Assembly: GCF_017916425.1 (NCBI RefSeq)
Contig: NZ_JAFMSX010000004.1
Span: forward strand, 186,001 to 250,000
Length of the DNA: 64,000 nt
DNA from: Nocardioides sp. SYSU D00065
Lineage (GTDB): Bacteria; Actinomycetota; Actinomycetes; Propionibacteriales; Nocardioidaceae
Direction of reading: 5' to 3'
Positions 18,522-27,330 of this stretch are shown here, piece after piece. The notes below the pieces were generated by a model. That model was not told the origin of the DNA, ran no database searches, and saw nothing but the letters and a program-made list of their open reading frames with translations. Each line of letters begins with the position of its first letter. Positions within the stretch are counted from its first letter, which is position 1. The translations under genes and the position numbers were made by a program.

Positions 18522-18860
18522 GTAGGTCCTCGGCAGCCCCGACCTCCCGCGGCTCATGCTGCGGATCGCGCACCTGCCCGAGGTGATGGCCACCAGGACC
18601 ACGAGCTTGATTGAGTCCCACGCAAGGACGAGAACAGCAAGGTTCAACCACCCCGGGGCGCCCTCGGCGACAGCGACGGCAACAGCGTGCATCGTCAAGA
18701 CGACGAGCCCAACGGCGCCGGCCAGCGCAACGATCGTCCGCCAGCGTGGCTCATGAGCGCGCACTCGACGCACGAGCAGATTCGATGGTGCGTAGAACTG
18801 AAGGTAGCGGTGCGCCGCCCCAACGGCGACGACGACTGGCAAGGCGAGCAGAATGAGCAC
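18519..18860 (-). CDS. Small three-helix membrane protein, likely part of a conjugative element
   Basis: A 113-residue protein with three hydrophobic stretches (about 1-22, 43-66 and 70-92), the second and third separated by a short polar turn, and a basic C-terminal tail (SMSRGRSGLPRTY). I chose GTG 18860 because GGAGG lies five bases upstream; longer starts add low-complexity arginine-rich sequence that looks like non-coding translation. The segment FYAPSNLLVRRVR between helices 1 and 2 is like that in small membrane proteins found beside TraA relaxase genes in actinobacterial conjugative elements (from memory of the family). It follows the broken relaxase gene on the same strand. Function unknown. 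Confidence 0.6.
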   Translation of the reverse strand: MLILLALPVVVAVGAAHRYLQFYAPSNLLVRRVRAHEPRWRTIVALAGAVGLVVLTMHAVAVAVAEGAPGWLNLAVLVLAWDSIKLVVLVAITSGRCAIRSMSRGRSGLPRTY

Positions 18861-19026
18861 GAGCGCCTCCGGTGGGTCGGTCCCCCTCGATACGCCGTGC
18901 AGTTGCCGATCGCCAACGGCCACGGGGTGAACGGTGGAAGAGCAGTGCTCACGGCCGTCTATGGCGGCGAAATGGCGACGAGGTGCACAGCCGATGCAAC
19001 CGCATGGGGTTCGAACGCGTCCGCTG

Positions 19027-20940
19027 CTAGGACCGTGCGTACGGCTGCGAGCACGCGCTGACGATCTGCACGCTGGGCGTCGTTGTCGGCGCCGCCCCGA
19101 CGAGCAGGTTGGACGCGATCTTGTAACGATCGCGGTACACCGCGACCGTCGTCGCCGCGTCGAGCCAGGCATCGTCAAAGCCCGCGCCGACTGAACGCGG
19201 TTCGAGTCGCCGGACCCAGGGCCTGCGGCTCGCGACCGCTTCTTCGGCAAGTGCGCGTGCCCGCGACTCGATCAGTTCCTTCCGTTGGTCGATCGCCTGC
19301 CGGTCCTCGGCAGACATCGGGCCGAGCGGCTCGGGGATCAGGCCGGCGATGAGTCGCGGACGGAGACGGCAACCACGCGGCGGGGTCGCTGCGAGTTTGT
19401 CGACCTGGTAGCGGAGAACAGCGGCGATGTCGTCGGCGTCGTCGAGACCGTGCCGCCCGATGACCCGCGGCAGAAGACGTTCGAGATCGTGGTGGTACGC
19501 CTCGGCGCGTCGTAGTGCCGCCGTGAGCGGGCCGAAGGCCGTCGACTCGACGACCGCGGCGTGCTGCTCGGTAGTCAGCCCGGAGCGGCTGAGGAGGTCG
19601 ACGAAGCGGTCGTGCTGAGCGTCGGCGGCGATCGTCTCGAGTTCGGCCGCGAGCCGGTCGATGCCGCCGTGCAGTTCGCACTCACCCTCGATGGTCTGCG
19701 TCGCTGATAGGTCGGCGCCGCTGTGCTGGAGGACGCCGTACAGAACTGTCCTGGCCGTCACGTCATCCGTCTCCGGCGTGGAGTGGCTGTCGTCGGGCTG
19801 GTCGAGGGCGACGTACGCGATGTTCGACTCGCGGCCGCGGGTCATCGAGACGTAGAGATTCTCTCGGGTCGTGGATGCGGTCACGACGATGTGCGCCGTA
19901 TCGACGGTGACGCCCTGCGCGCGATGCGCGGTGACCGCGTAGCCGAGGTAGACGTGCTCGGCGACGTACTCCGGCGGCAGGACCGTTCGCCCACCGCGGG
20001 CGTCGAGGCGCTTGACCAGGACTGAACCGTCACGCCGAATGTCGGTGACTAGCCAGCGGTCGCCGTTCTTCACCCACCCGCCGCGCATCGTCCGGATCCG
20101 GCGGTCGTTCTGGCGCGTGATCACAACGTCGCCCACCGAGGCTCGACAGCCGTCGAGCAGGTCGACCTCGCGGTGGTCGACCGCACCATCCAGGAGCAGC
20201 CGCTCGGCCCGGGCGCGTTCGTTGAGCGCGCGGACGTCCCGCGCCGACTCCGTCACGAGGATGCTCGCGCGTCCAGCCCCGCAATCAGCGCGCCAGGCGA
20301 CGTACGCGGCGTCAACCATCTCGTCGGTGAGACCCTCGCGGATCCGCTTGTGGCGGCCGTACGTCGAGATGACCTGGACGTCACCGCGGCTCAGCGCGAG
20401 CGAGGCCTCCTTCTCCCATTCGTTGGCGAACCGGTGGATCTCATTCAGCGCCGGTGCGTCCGCACGCCGGCCGACGAGGAGCGCGAAGGCTCCGCCGGCG
20501 TCGACGGACTGGAGTTGGTGGGGGTCGCCGACGAGCAGGATCTTGGCGCCCGCGCCTGCGGCGATCCCCGTGAGCCGATCGAGCGTCACCGTGTCGGCCA
20601 GAGTCGCCTCGTCGACGATCACCAGCTGACCGCGCCGCAGCTCGGTGCGGCCGCGGTCGTACTCGTGGAGCCTCTTCGAGGTGTTCTCGCATGCGACACC
20701 GAGGTCGTCGGCCAGCGCCTGGGCCGCCGCGGCGGGCGGGGCCAGCCCCACCACGCTCCCCCGCCCCTTCTCCTGGATCCAGGCCGCGCGGAGCGCTCTC
20801 ATCGTGGTGGTCTTGCCGGCCCCAGCCACGCTGGACGTGTCGTCAGGCGCGTCCACAACAACGGTTGCGAGTGGTGCGTCGGCGACGGCTCCGGCGACGT
20901 CGACTGCGGCACGAAGGTCACCGCCGACGTGTCGCGCAGC
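19027..20940 (-). pseudogene. MobF/TraA-type conjugative relaxase-helicase, 5'-truncated remnant
   Basis: The frame is open for 637 codons from an in-frame TAA at 20941-20943 to the TAG at 19027-19029, but the N-terminal relaxase domain is missing. What remains is the helicase part: AGAGKTTT (Walker A), VDEATLAD (Walker B), LLVGDPHQLQSVD (motif III), NEIHRF, and AVTAHRAQGVTVD followed by LYVSMTRGR, the UvrD-like C-terminal signature of TraA/MobF proteins. Family members are usually over 1000 residues, with a catalytic tyrosine and histidine triad in the absent N-terminus. A GTG at 20856 could still start a 609-residue product, but it begins only nine residues before the P-loop, which argues against function. 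It marks a deleted or recombined end of an integrative element next to the dpd island. Confidence 0.8.
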
Positions 20941-20984
20941 TTAAGGATGTGGACCTGTCAGGGGCCTCATCGGCGTACCGCCGG

Positions 20985-22487
20985 TCAGCTCCGAGCGGCC
21001 GAGGCGTTGCGCCGCACCGCCTCCTCGAACCGAACCGCGACGCCGTTGTAGAGCTCCGCCCGGCCGGGGTGCGGCTCGTGCCGTTCCTCGACCCGGTGGG
21101 CTTCCTCGGCGGCGGCGAAGCCGTCCCACGCGCCGACGCCCACCAGCGCGAGGGTTGCCGCGCCCAAGGCAGCGGCCTGCTGGTTCACGGTGGTGCGCAC
21201 GACCGGCACGTCGAAGATGTCGGCGTACATCTGGTTCCAGCCCGGATGCCGCGAACCCCCTCCCGACAGCAGCACCTCCTCCGGAGGATCAACGTGCTCG
21301 GCTAGGAGATCCAGGCCGCGTCGCAGCGAGAGGGCCACGCCCTCCATCGCGGCGCGCACCACGTGCGCTCGGGTGTGCATCAGGTCCAGGCCGGTCAGTC
21401 CGCCCCGCACCGAGCCACCCCCCTCCAGCGGCGTGCCGCCGCTGAGCATCGGCAAGAAGAGCAGTCCGTCGGCGCCGGGCGGTGCGAGGCAGCCCTCAGT
21501 GAGGAGGTCGCTGACATCGGAGTCTGGGGCGAGCACATCGCGCAGCCAGGTGATGGTCGTCCCAGTGCTGAACGTCGAGAGGGCGCTGATGAAGAGCCCC
21601 GGGACCACGTGAGCGAAGACGAAGGGCCTGCTCGCGGCGTCGAGCACCGGCTTCTCCCCCGTCGACGTGATCCAGCTGGACGAGCCGAGTGACGCGTAGA
21701 CCCGTCCAGTGCGCGTGCCCCGCGACCCGAGCGCCATACAGGCGTTGTCCACGCCCCCAGCGACGACGGGAACGCCCGGAGGGAGGCCCAACGCGTCACC
21801 GGCCTCGCCGGTCAGGACTCCGACCCGGTCCGTGGCCTCGCGCACCGGCGGGAGCAGCCGAAAGTCCAGTCCAGCGCTGACCATCAGCTCCTCGTCGTAG
21901 GTGCGGGCGTGCAGGTTGTAGACGCCACTGCCGGAGGCGTAGGAGTGGTCGGTGGCCAGCTGGCCCGTCAAGCGGAGGTTGATCCAGTCCTTGGACCCGA
22001 GCAACCACCGGGTGGCCGCCCAGCGCTCGGGCTCGTGGCGCTGGAACCACATGGCCTTGAAAGCCGGGTACATCTCCGGCGCGAACCCGTTGCCGGTCGT
22101 CTCGTACCACTTCTGCGGGTCCACCCGCGTGAAGAACTCGGCAGCCTCGACGTGCGCGCGGGTGTCCGACCAGATGGGCGTCGTGTCTCCCACCACCTCG
22201 CGACTGGCGTCGAGCAGCACCGCGCCCAGGCTGTGTCCGGACACCGACACCGCCGCAACGGCGCCCCGCGCCGTCGGGAGCTCGGCCAGCAGGGTCCGGA
22301 CCGAGGTGACGACGGCGTCCCACCAGTCCTGAGGCCGCTGCTCGTTCCAGCCGGGCCTGGGGTGGGTGGTGGCATAGTCGACCACCGCCTGGGCCACGCA
22401 CGCACCTGCGGTGTTCCACAGCGACGACTTGCAGCCGCCGGTGCCCAGGTCGAGCGCGAGGACGAGCGTGCCCGGCTGCTCAGGCAC
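20985..22487 (-). CDS. FGGY-family carbohydrate kinase, xylulokinase-like
   Basis: A 500-residue kinase of the FGGY fold. LDLGTGGCKSSLW at the N-terminus is the phosphate-1 loop, GGVDNACMALGS in the middle and SGGGSRHPGWNQMYADIFDVPV (about 405-425) is the C-terminal FGGY signature. Closest in style to xylulokinases, so a ketose or sugar alcohol is the likely substrate, phosphorylated with ATP in the cytoplasm. Start GTG 22487 has GGGGAGG six bases upstream and overlaps the aldolase stop as GTGCCTGA. Last gene of the catabolic operon; together with the isomerase and aldolase upstream it would form an isomerase-kinase-aldolase route. Exact substrate unknown. Confidence 0.85.
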   Translation of the reverse strand: MPEQPGTLVLALDLGTGGCKSSLWNTAGACVAQAVVDYATTHPRPGWNEQRPQDWWDAVVTSVRTLLAELPTARGAVAAVSVSGHSLGAVLLDASREVVGDTTPIWSDTRAHVEAAEFFTRVDPQKWYETTGNGFAPEMYPAFKAMWFQRHEPERWAATRWLLGSKDWINLRLTGQLATDHSYASGSGVYNLHARTYDEELMVSAGLDFRLLPPVREATDRVGVLTGEAGDALGLPPGVPVVAGGVDNACMALGSRGTRTGRVYASLGSSSWITSTGEKPVLDAASRPFVFAHVVPGLFISALSTFSTGTTITWLRDVLAPDSDVSDLLTEGCLAPPGADGLLFLPMLSGGTPLEGGGSVRGGLTGLDLMHTRAHVVRAAMEGVALSLRRGLDLLAEHVDPPEEVLLSGGGSRHPGWNQMYADIFDVPVVRTTVNQQAAALGAATLALVGVGAWDGFAAAEEAHRVEERHEPHPGRAELYNGVAVRFEEAVRRNASAARS

Positions 22488-23199
22488 GCGAGGCCTCCCC
22501 AGCAACGGAGGGGTCCTGGGCAGCCTCCGCTGCGAGCTCGGCGGCCACAGCGGCGTTCATGCCGAAGCGGGTCACCCCGAGAGCGACCATCGCCCGCACC
22601 GTCGCGAGGTCACGCACGCCCCCCGCGGCCTTCAGCTCGGCGGCACCGGCAACGGCCTGCGCCATCACCTCCACGTGGTGCACCGAGGTGGGCACCCCGG
22701 ACCACCCGGTGCCGGACTTGACCCACGGGACTCCCGCCTCGACGGCAGCGCGACAGCCCAGCCGGATCTGGTCGTCGTCGAGGTGACCGACCTCCAAGAT
22801 GGCGCGCAACGGGAGTCGCCCAGCCACCAGCGCCACGATCTGCGCCAGCTCGTCACGGACGAAGTCGACCTCCCCCGAGCGCAGCCGCCCGACGTTGACG
22901 ACCACATCGAGCTCCTGCACCCCGGCGTCGAGCAGCGAGCGGGCCTCGAACACCTTCGTCGCGGTGGCATTGCCGCCAGCTGGGAACCCGACTGGGGCGC
23001 CCACCAGCGTGGTGGACCCGGCCAACAGCTCGCGCATCACCGGCACCCAGTGCGGAAGCACGTGCGCGCTGACGAAGCCGCGCTCCGTGGCGACCTCGGC
23101 GAGCGCGGCGAGATCGGCGCGGGTGTGGAAGGCCTGCACACAGCTGATGTCGACGTGCTGCGGCAGCTGGCGGATGTCGACAGTGGTGGGCTCAGGCAC
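22480..23199 (-). CDS. DeoC-family class I aldolase
   Basis: A 239-residue TIM-barrel aldolase. VGFPAGG (about residue 70), LDVVVNVGRL, the Schiff-base lysine in WVKSGTGW and the second lysine in LKAAGGV match deoxyribose-phosphate aldolase and its relatives such as LsrF. The start is taken as GTG 23199, with GAGGG five bases upstream and the same GTGCCTGA overlap seen at the next junction; ATG 23211 is an alternative. True DeoC enzymes cleave 2-deoxyribose 5-phosphate to acetaldehyde and glyceraldehyde 3-phosphate, but the neighbours (isomerase, FGGY kinase, no deoxynucleoside genes) suggest another phosphorylated ketose or deoxy sugar. It is co-transcribed and overlaps both neighbours. Confidence 0.82.
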   Translation of the reverse strand: MPEPTTVDIRQLPQHVDISCVQAFHTRADLAALAEVATERGFVSAHVLPHWVPVMRELLAGSTTLVGAPVGFPAGGNATATKVFEARSLLDAGVQELDVVVNVGRLRSGEVDFVRDELAQIVALVAGRLPLRAILEVGHLDDDQIRLGCRAAVEAGVPWVKSGTGWSGVPTSVHHVEVMAQAVAGAAELKAAGGVRDLATVRAMVALGVTRFGMNAAVAAELAAEAAQDPSVAGEASRA

Positions 23200-23797
23200 G
23201 GTATCCCTCATGGTCGGTGTTGGCGCGGGTGGTCCAGCCATCGCCGGAGCTCACGACGAGGTTCTTCATGCCGCCGGCGTCGTGGATCAGGCCGTAGTCC
23301 TGTCCCGCGTCGGCAGGGTAGATGAACATCGTGACGAACCGCGTGCTGCCCACATTGACGCTGCGGTGCACCCAGTGTCCCGGGACGTAGACCGTGTCGC
23401 CCACCGACATCTCGATCGCCTCGCTCCGTCCGTCCACGGTCTCGAGCAGCATGACTCCCTGCCCGGCGAGGCAGGTGTAGACCTCGGATCGGTCGGCACG
23501 GGCGTGCAGGTGGCCGCGGGTCATGAAGAACTCGTCGCCGACCCTGCCCGGCTCCAGGACGCTGATGCCGGTGATCAGCCCGCCTGGTCCGTCCTCGGTC
23601 TCGCTGGCCTCGACCCAGTAGACGGGTGCGCCGTCGTCTGCTGCCAGGAGGCGGTCGTACGCGGCTGCGTCGCGGTAGATCCCATTGAGGTCGGCGAGGT
23701 GCTTCTCGTAGCGACCGTTGGAGCCGGACAGCCTGCCGGCCACGGGGTCGGCGGTCAGCTTGACGGGGGGCACCGGGGCGCCGGGGGGTGTGGTCAC
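23192..23797 (-). CDS. Cupin-type glucose-6-phosphate-isomerase-like protein
   Basis: A 201-residue cupin. RGHLHARADRSEVYTCLAGQG (about 93-113) and HWVHRSVN (about 140-147) carry the H-x-H-x6-E and H metal ligands of the archaeal-type phosphoglucose isomerase family. Those enzymes interconvert aldose and ketose sugar phosphates using a bound metal. GTG 23797 overlaps the stop of the lactonase gene (GTGA), with AGGAG six bases upstream. In this operon it is the obvious aldose-ketose isomerase, acting before or after the FGGY kinase; whether the substrate is phosphorylated or free cannot be told from the sequence. Confidence 0.8.
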   Translation of the reverse strand: MTTPPGAPVPPVKLTADPVAGRLSGSNGRYEKHLADLNGIYRDAAAYDRLLAADDGAPVYWVEASETEDGPGGLITGISVLEPGRVGDEFFMTRGHLHARADRSEVYTCLAGQGVMLLETVDGRSEAIEMSVGDTVYVPGHWVHRSVNVGSTRFVTMFIYPADAGQDYGLIHDAGGMKNLVVSSGDGWTTRANTDHEGYRA

Positions 23798-24777
23798 GAA
23801 TTGCTCCTGCTCTGGTTGCTGTCGAGGTGGCGCGCCAGGAGGCGCGCGGGGTTGTGCACGAGGGCGGTGGTGACGAGGTCGCCGCGGCCCTCCGCGACGA
23901 GACGGGGTACGACGCGCGCGCCGAGATAGGCCAGACCCGGCATGCCTCCGTATGCGGTGTAGCGGCTGCGACGCGCGACATCGCCTCCGAGGAGGATGCG
24001 GTCGGCTCCCCCGAGGTCGGCCACCTCGCCGATCAGGCCTATCAGGGTGGAGTCCGGCCAGGTTCGGGTGCGGGCGAACCCGTCGTAGCCGAGGTATGCC
24101 CCCGCCGCGGCGAGCTCGCGATGCAGCCCAGGGTCGGGGTTGCGATCCACGTGGGCCAGCACGACAGCGTCGGGGGCCACCCCGTGACCGGCCAGCACGT
24201 CGAGAACCTCGAAGGGCGCGCTTCCGTGCTCGAGGTGCACCATCACGGGGGCGTTCGTGCGGGCGTGCGCGAGCCCGACCGCATGCAGCACCCGGTGCTC
24301 GAACTGCGTGATGCTCCAGTAGCCGATGCCCGCCTTGAGCATCCCTGCTCGCACCGAGCGGCCGTCGGGACCGGACGCGCCGTCCGGCGCGCCTGGTCCG
24401 TCGAGACGGGGCATCCCGGAGGTGATGTCACGCACGAACAGCGCGGCGAGCCGATCGACGCCGAGGCTGGTCAGCCAGTGTCCAGCCGGGTAGTGCGCCT
24501 CGCGGTGGGCGCCCGTGGTGGCGATCACCGTGAGGCCGGTCGAGGCGCTGATGCGTGCCAGAGCCGCGGGCTGCCGGCCCAGACCGGTGGGGGTCGCGTC
24601 GACCATGGCCGAGAAGCCAGAGTCCCGTAGGGCGAGCGCCTCCCGCCCGCTGGCACTCTCGTCATCGAGCTCGTCGCCCGGAAGCAGCGGCGAGACCTGG
24701 AACAGGTGCTCGTGGTAGTCGACGCGACCCAGGGCATCGGCGTCGAGGTCTCCCAGCACTGTGCGGACCAGCATCAT
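23794..24777 (-). CDS. Phosphotriesterase-family amidohydrolase, probable sugar lactonase
   Basis: A 327-residue TIM-barrel metalloenzyme. DYHEHLF (HxH) at about 19-25, the likely carboxylated lysine in MLKAGIGYW, histidines in VMVHLEHGS and VLAHVDRNPD, and the aspartate of LLGGDVARRS make the complete binuclear metal site of the phosphotriesterase family. Bacterial members in sugar operons are often lactonases rather than organophosphate hydrolases. With the alcohol dehydrogenase and aldolase upstream, opening of a sugar lactone is the most sensible role; this is inferred from context. The start ATG 24777 overlaps the previous stop (TGATG). Confidence 0.8.
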   Translation of the reverse strand: MMLVRTVLGDLDADALGRVDYHEHLFQVSPLLPGDELDDESASGREALALRDSGFSAMVDATPTGLGRQPAALARISASTGLTVIATTGAHREAHYPAGHWLTSLGVDRLAALFVRDITSGMPRLDGPGAPDGASGPDGRSVRAGMLKAGIGYWSITQFEHRVLHAVGLAHARTNAPVMVHLEHGSAPFEVLDVLAGHGVAPDAVVLAHVDRNPDPGLHRELAAAGAYLGYDGFARTRTWPDSTLIGLIGEVADLGGADRILLGGDVARRSRYTAYGGMPGLAYLGARVVPRLVAEGRGDLVTTALVHNPARLLARHLDSNQSRSNS

Positions 24778-25700
24778 CGGCCTCGGCCGGCGAGTGCCGA
24801 CAGGTTGTCGAGCACCTCCGGGGTCATCGGCACCTGGAAGACGTCAGCGATCACCTGAGTCCAGCCATGGATGAAGTAGCGCCATCCGTCGATGACCTCC
24901 AGATCCCGCACGTCACGCTGGGCCTCCGCCTGGTGCAGCAGCTCGAGGGAGCCGCGGTAGTTGAACTCCCAGACCACACCCCGGCGGGGGAAGAGTGCGT
25001 CCGGACCCAGCGGCGAGCCCGGCAGGTCCTTGCCCATGCCGGTGGCATTCACCACCAGGCTGCGCTCCGGCAGCGCCCTGAGCAGCGCGTCCACCTCGTC
25101 CGGTCCTCGCGTGAGCACGTAGCGGATCCGCGCGGTGTCCAGGCCTCCGCGCTCATGCAGCGCGCGGTGGTGTCGCAGGCTCTTCTCGTCGATCGCCGTG
25201 CAGATGATCTGCTCCGGCAGGTCCTGACGCGTGCCGAGCGTGTACGTCAGCGCACATCCGGCACCGCCCGAGCCGAGCACCAGCGCTGCGCCGCCGGTAG
25301 CGAAGTGGTCCGGTGCCAGGAACTCCTCGAGCGCCAGCCGCACGGTGACGGGGTCCTTCGCCGCTCCGACCAAGCGCCCGTCGCGCTTGGCGATCGAGGA
25401 CACCTCCCCGAAGGTCGTCGCCAGCGCATCGAGCTCGTCGAACAGGTCACGACAGTGGTCGTACACGGCGATCTTGTGCGTGGTGACAAGCGCGCCGTGG
25501 TGCTGGGGGTCCTTCGCGATGCCCGAGACGAGATCGTGGTAGACGGCACCCGGAGAGCCGGGGAGCACGTCGTGCCCGACCAGCCGCGTGGTCGGCAGCC
25601 CCAGGGCGACCGCCCACCGAGGGAAGACCTCCATGATCGAGGATGAGCCGGTCGTGACGCCGACGAAACCCATGTAGGAACCGTCGTCCCGGGCGCTCAC
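24774..25700 (-). CDS. Shikimate/quinate dehydrogenase-like oxidoreductase
   Basis: A 308-residue protein with the two-domain shikimate dehydrogenase fold. The N-terminal domain has VTTHK with K76 and GAAKD with D116, in the places of the catalytic lysine and aspartate of AroE; the usual substrate-binding serine pair and the VTxPxK form are altered. The C-terminal Rossmann domain has VLGSGGAGCA at about 136-145. The start is GTG 25700, overlapping the aldolase stop by 4 bp. AroE reduces 3-dehydroshikimate with NADPH, but nothing else here belongs to aromatic metabolism, so it more probably oxidises or reduces a sugar-derived polyol or acid. Substrate unknown. Confidence 0.78.
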   Translation of the reverse strand: MSARDDGSYMGFVGVTTGSSSIMEVFPRWAVALGLPTTRLVGHDVLPGSPGAVYHDLVSGIAKDPQHHGALVTTHKIAVYDHCRDLFDELDALATTFGEVSSIAKRDGRLVGAAKDPVTVRLALEEFLAPDHFATGGAALVLGSGGAGCALTYTLGTRQDLPEQIICTAIDEKSLRHHRALHERGGLDTARIRYVLTRGPDEVDALLRALPERSLVVNATGMGKDLPGSPLGPDALFPRRGVVWEFNYRGSLELLHQAEAQRDVRDLEVIDGWRYFIHGWTQVIADVFQVPMTPEVLDNLSALAGRGR

Positions 25701-26347
25701 GCTGCCGCCCGAGCCGCGTCGTACGCTGCCGCGAAGCGCCGTGCCTGCGCCTCGATCTCGTCCCACCGCCCGGCCACCATGGCATCCAGAGGACACAGCT
25801 CGCCTCCGGCGCCGACGGCGACCGCGCCCGCGTCGAGCCACTGGGCGACGTTGCCCGCATTGACGCCACCGGTCGGCATCATCGCCACGTCGGGGAACGG
25901 AGCGCGTAGCGCCTTGAGGTAGGATGGCCCGCCCACGGAGGCGGGAAAGACCTTGACGACGTGGGCTCCCAGCCGCGCGGCGGTCATCACCTCGCTGGGG
26001 GTGAGCGCGCCGAGGCAGACGGCGGCCCCGGTCGCGATCATCGCGGAAGCCAGGCTCTCGTCCGTGCCGGGACAGACGAGGAACTGTGCCCCGGCCTCCG
26101 CGGCTTCCTGCGCCTGGACCTCGCTGCGGACCGTGCCCGCGCCGAGCACGACGGCGTCGCCGTAACGGCGCGCGACCTCCCGGATGGCGGCCGGCGCGTC
26201 GGGTGTGCTGAAGGTGATCTCGATGCCGGTCACCCCGCCCGCGACGAGCGCGTCGACGGCAGAGACGGCCACGCCCGCGGAAGGGGCGCGCAGCACGGCG
26301 ACGACACCGGCGTCGCGCATTCTGTTGACGGTGGTGGATGAGTTCAT
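25697..26347 (-). CDS. KDPG/KHG-type 2-keto-3-deoxy aldolase
   Basis: A 216-residue class I aldolase of the Eda family. GIEITF (about 40-45, catalytic glutamate), GAGTV, the Schiff-base lysine in VVKVFPAS and MMPTGGV are all present. The family cleaves 2-keto-3-deoxy-6-phosphogluconate or related 2-keto-3-deoxy acids to pyruvate and an aldehyde; some members act on unphosphorylated or branched substrates. ATG 26347 overlaps the dehydrogenase stop (ATGA). In this operon it would be the last step of an oxidative, Entner-Doudoroff-like branch, although no dehydratase is encoded alongside. Confidence 0.85.
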   Translation of the reverse strand: MNSSTTVNRMRDAGVVAVLRAPSAGVAVSAVDALVAGGVTGIEITFSTPDAPAAIREVARRYGDAVVLGAGTVRSEVQAQEAAEAGAQFLVCPGTDESLASAMIATGAAVCLGALTPSEVMTAARLGAHVVKVFPASVGGPSYLKALRAPFPDVAMMPTGGVNAGNVAQWLDAGAVAVGAGGELCPLDAMVAGRWDEIEAQARRFAAAYDAARAAA

Positions 26348-27330
26348 CAGGGAAGGCCTGTCTTGTTCGGTGGCGCGACGACCACATGAGGGAGTTCGAC
26401 GTCCTGCACCCAGGCGAGAACCGCGTCGACGACTCCGCGCGTCATCGCGTCGACGGCCTCGACGGTCTGGGCTGCGGCGTGGGGGGTGAAGACGGTGCGG
26501 TCGGTCAGGGACGGGTCCAGCAGCGGCGACGCGCTGCCCCCGGACTCGGTGGCGAGGGTGTCGGCTGCGAAGGCTCGCACCCGTCCCTCGGTCAGTGCAG
26601 CGGCCATGGCTGCCTCGTCGACGAGGCGCGCACGGGCGGTGTTGACCACGATCGGACGGCGCCGGACGGCTGCCAACCAGGCAGCGTCCACGACGACGTC
26701 GTCTCCTGGAGCGTGCAGCGAGACCGCGTCGCAGCGTTCGGCAAGCTCCCACAATGCCGCGGGCTCCATCCCGGCGGCACGCAGAGACACGGGATCCACC
26801 CACGGGTCGTGCGCCAGGACGGTGGCTCCCAGCCGCATCAGCCGCTCGGCGAACCCGCGCCCGATCCGCCCGGCGCCGACGATGCCGACGCACAGGGAGG
26901 AGATCTCTCGGGTGCGGTCGACCCGCCAGTCGCCGCTGCGGACCCGCCGGTCGCCCTGCGCCACGCTCCGCAGGGCGGCGAGCAGGAGCCCGAGCGCGTG
27001 GTCGGCGACAGCCGCGCTGTTGGCACCCGGGGTGTTGGTGACTGCGACCCCGTGCGTGCGGGCCGCTTCCAGATCGACAGCGTCGACGCCCACGCCGTAG
27101 CGAGCCACGAGACGCAGTAGGGGCGCCGCGTCCAGGTGGGCCGCGGTGACCGGCCCGGTGCCGGCGATCCACGCCTCGACCTCAGCAAGCTCGGGGCCGA
27201 GCCGGGCGAGGTCGTGGTCGGGGCTCCCGGTGAGGATCCGGACGCCAGCCTGCTCGAGGGCTGCCCGGCCGTCCCAGTCGCCCGACGAGAACGACCGGCT
27301 GGTGACCAGCACGGTCGTACGGGCGCTCAC
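26347..27330 (-). CDS. D-isomer-specific 2-hydroxyacid dehydrogenase
   Basis: A 327-residue NAD-dependent dehydrogenase. GIVGAGRIGRGFAERL (about 144-159) is the nucleotide-binding loop, and the catalytic arginine, glutamate and histidine segments are seen as NTARARLVDE, the following acidic stretch and TPHAAAQT. The family reduces or oxidises 2-hydroxyacids (phosphoglycerate, glyoxylate/hydroxypyruvate and similar). GTG 27330 overlaps the alcohol dehydrogenase stop (GTGA). It could process a sugar acid intermediate or the pyruvate/glycolaldehyde-derived end product of the pathway. Confidence 0.83.
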   Translation of the reverse strand: MSARTTVLVTSRSFSSGDWDGRAALEQAGVRILTGSPDHDLARLGPELAEVEAWIAGTGPVTAAHLDAAPLLRLVARYGVGVDAVDLEAARTHGVAVTNTPGANSAAVADHALGLLLAALRSVAQGDRRVRSGDWRVDRTREISSLCVGIVGAGRIGRGFAERLMRLGATVLAHDPWVDPVSLRAAGMEPAALWELAERCDAVSLHAPGDDVVVDAAWLAAVRRRPIVVNTARARLVDEAAMAAALTEGRVRAFAADTLATESGGSASPLLDPSLTDRTVFTPHAAAQTVEAVDAMTRGVVDAVLAWVQDVELPHVVVAPPNKTGLP

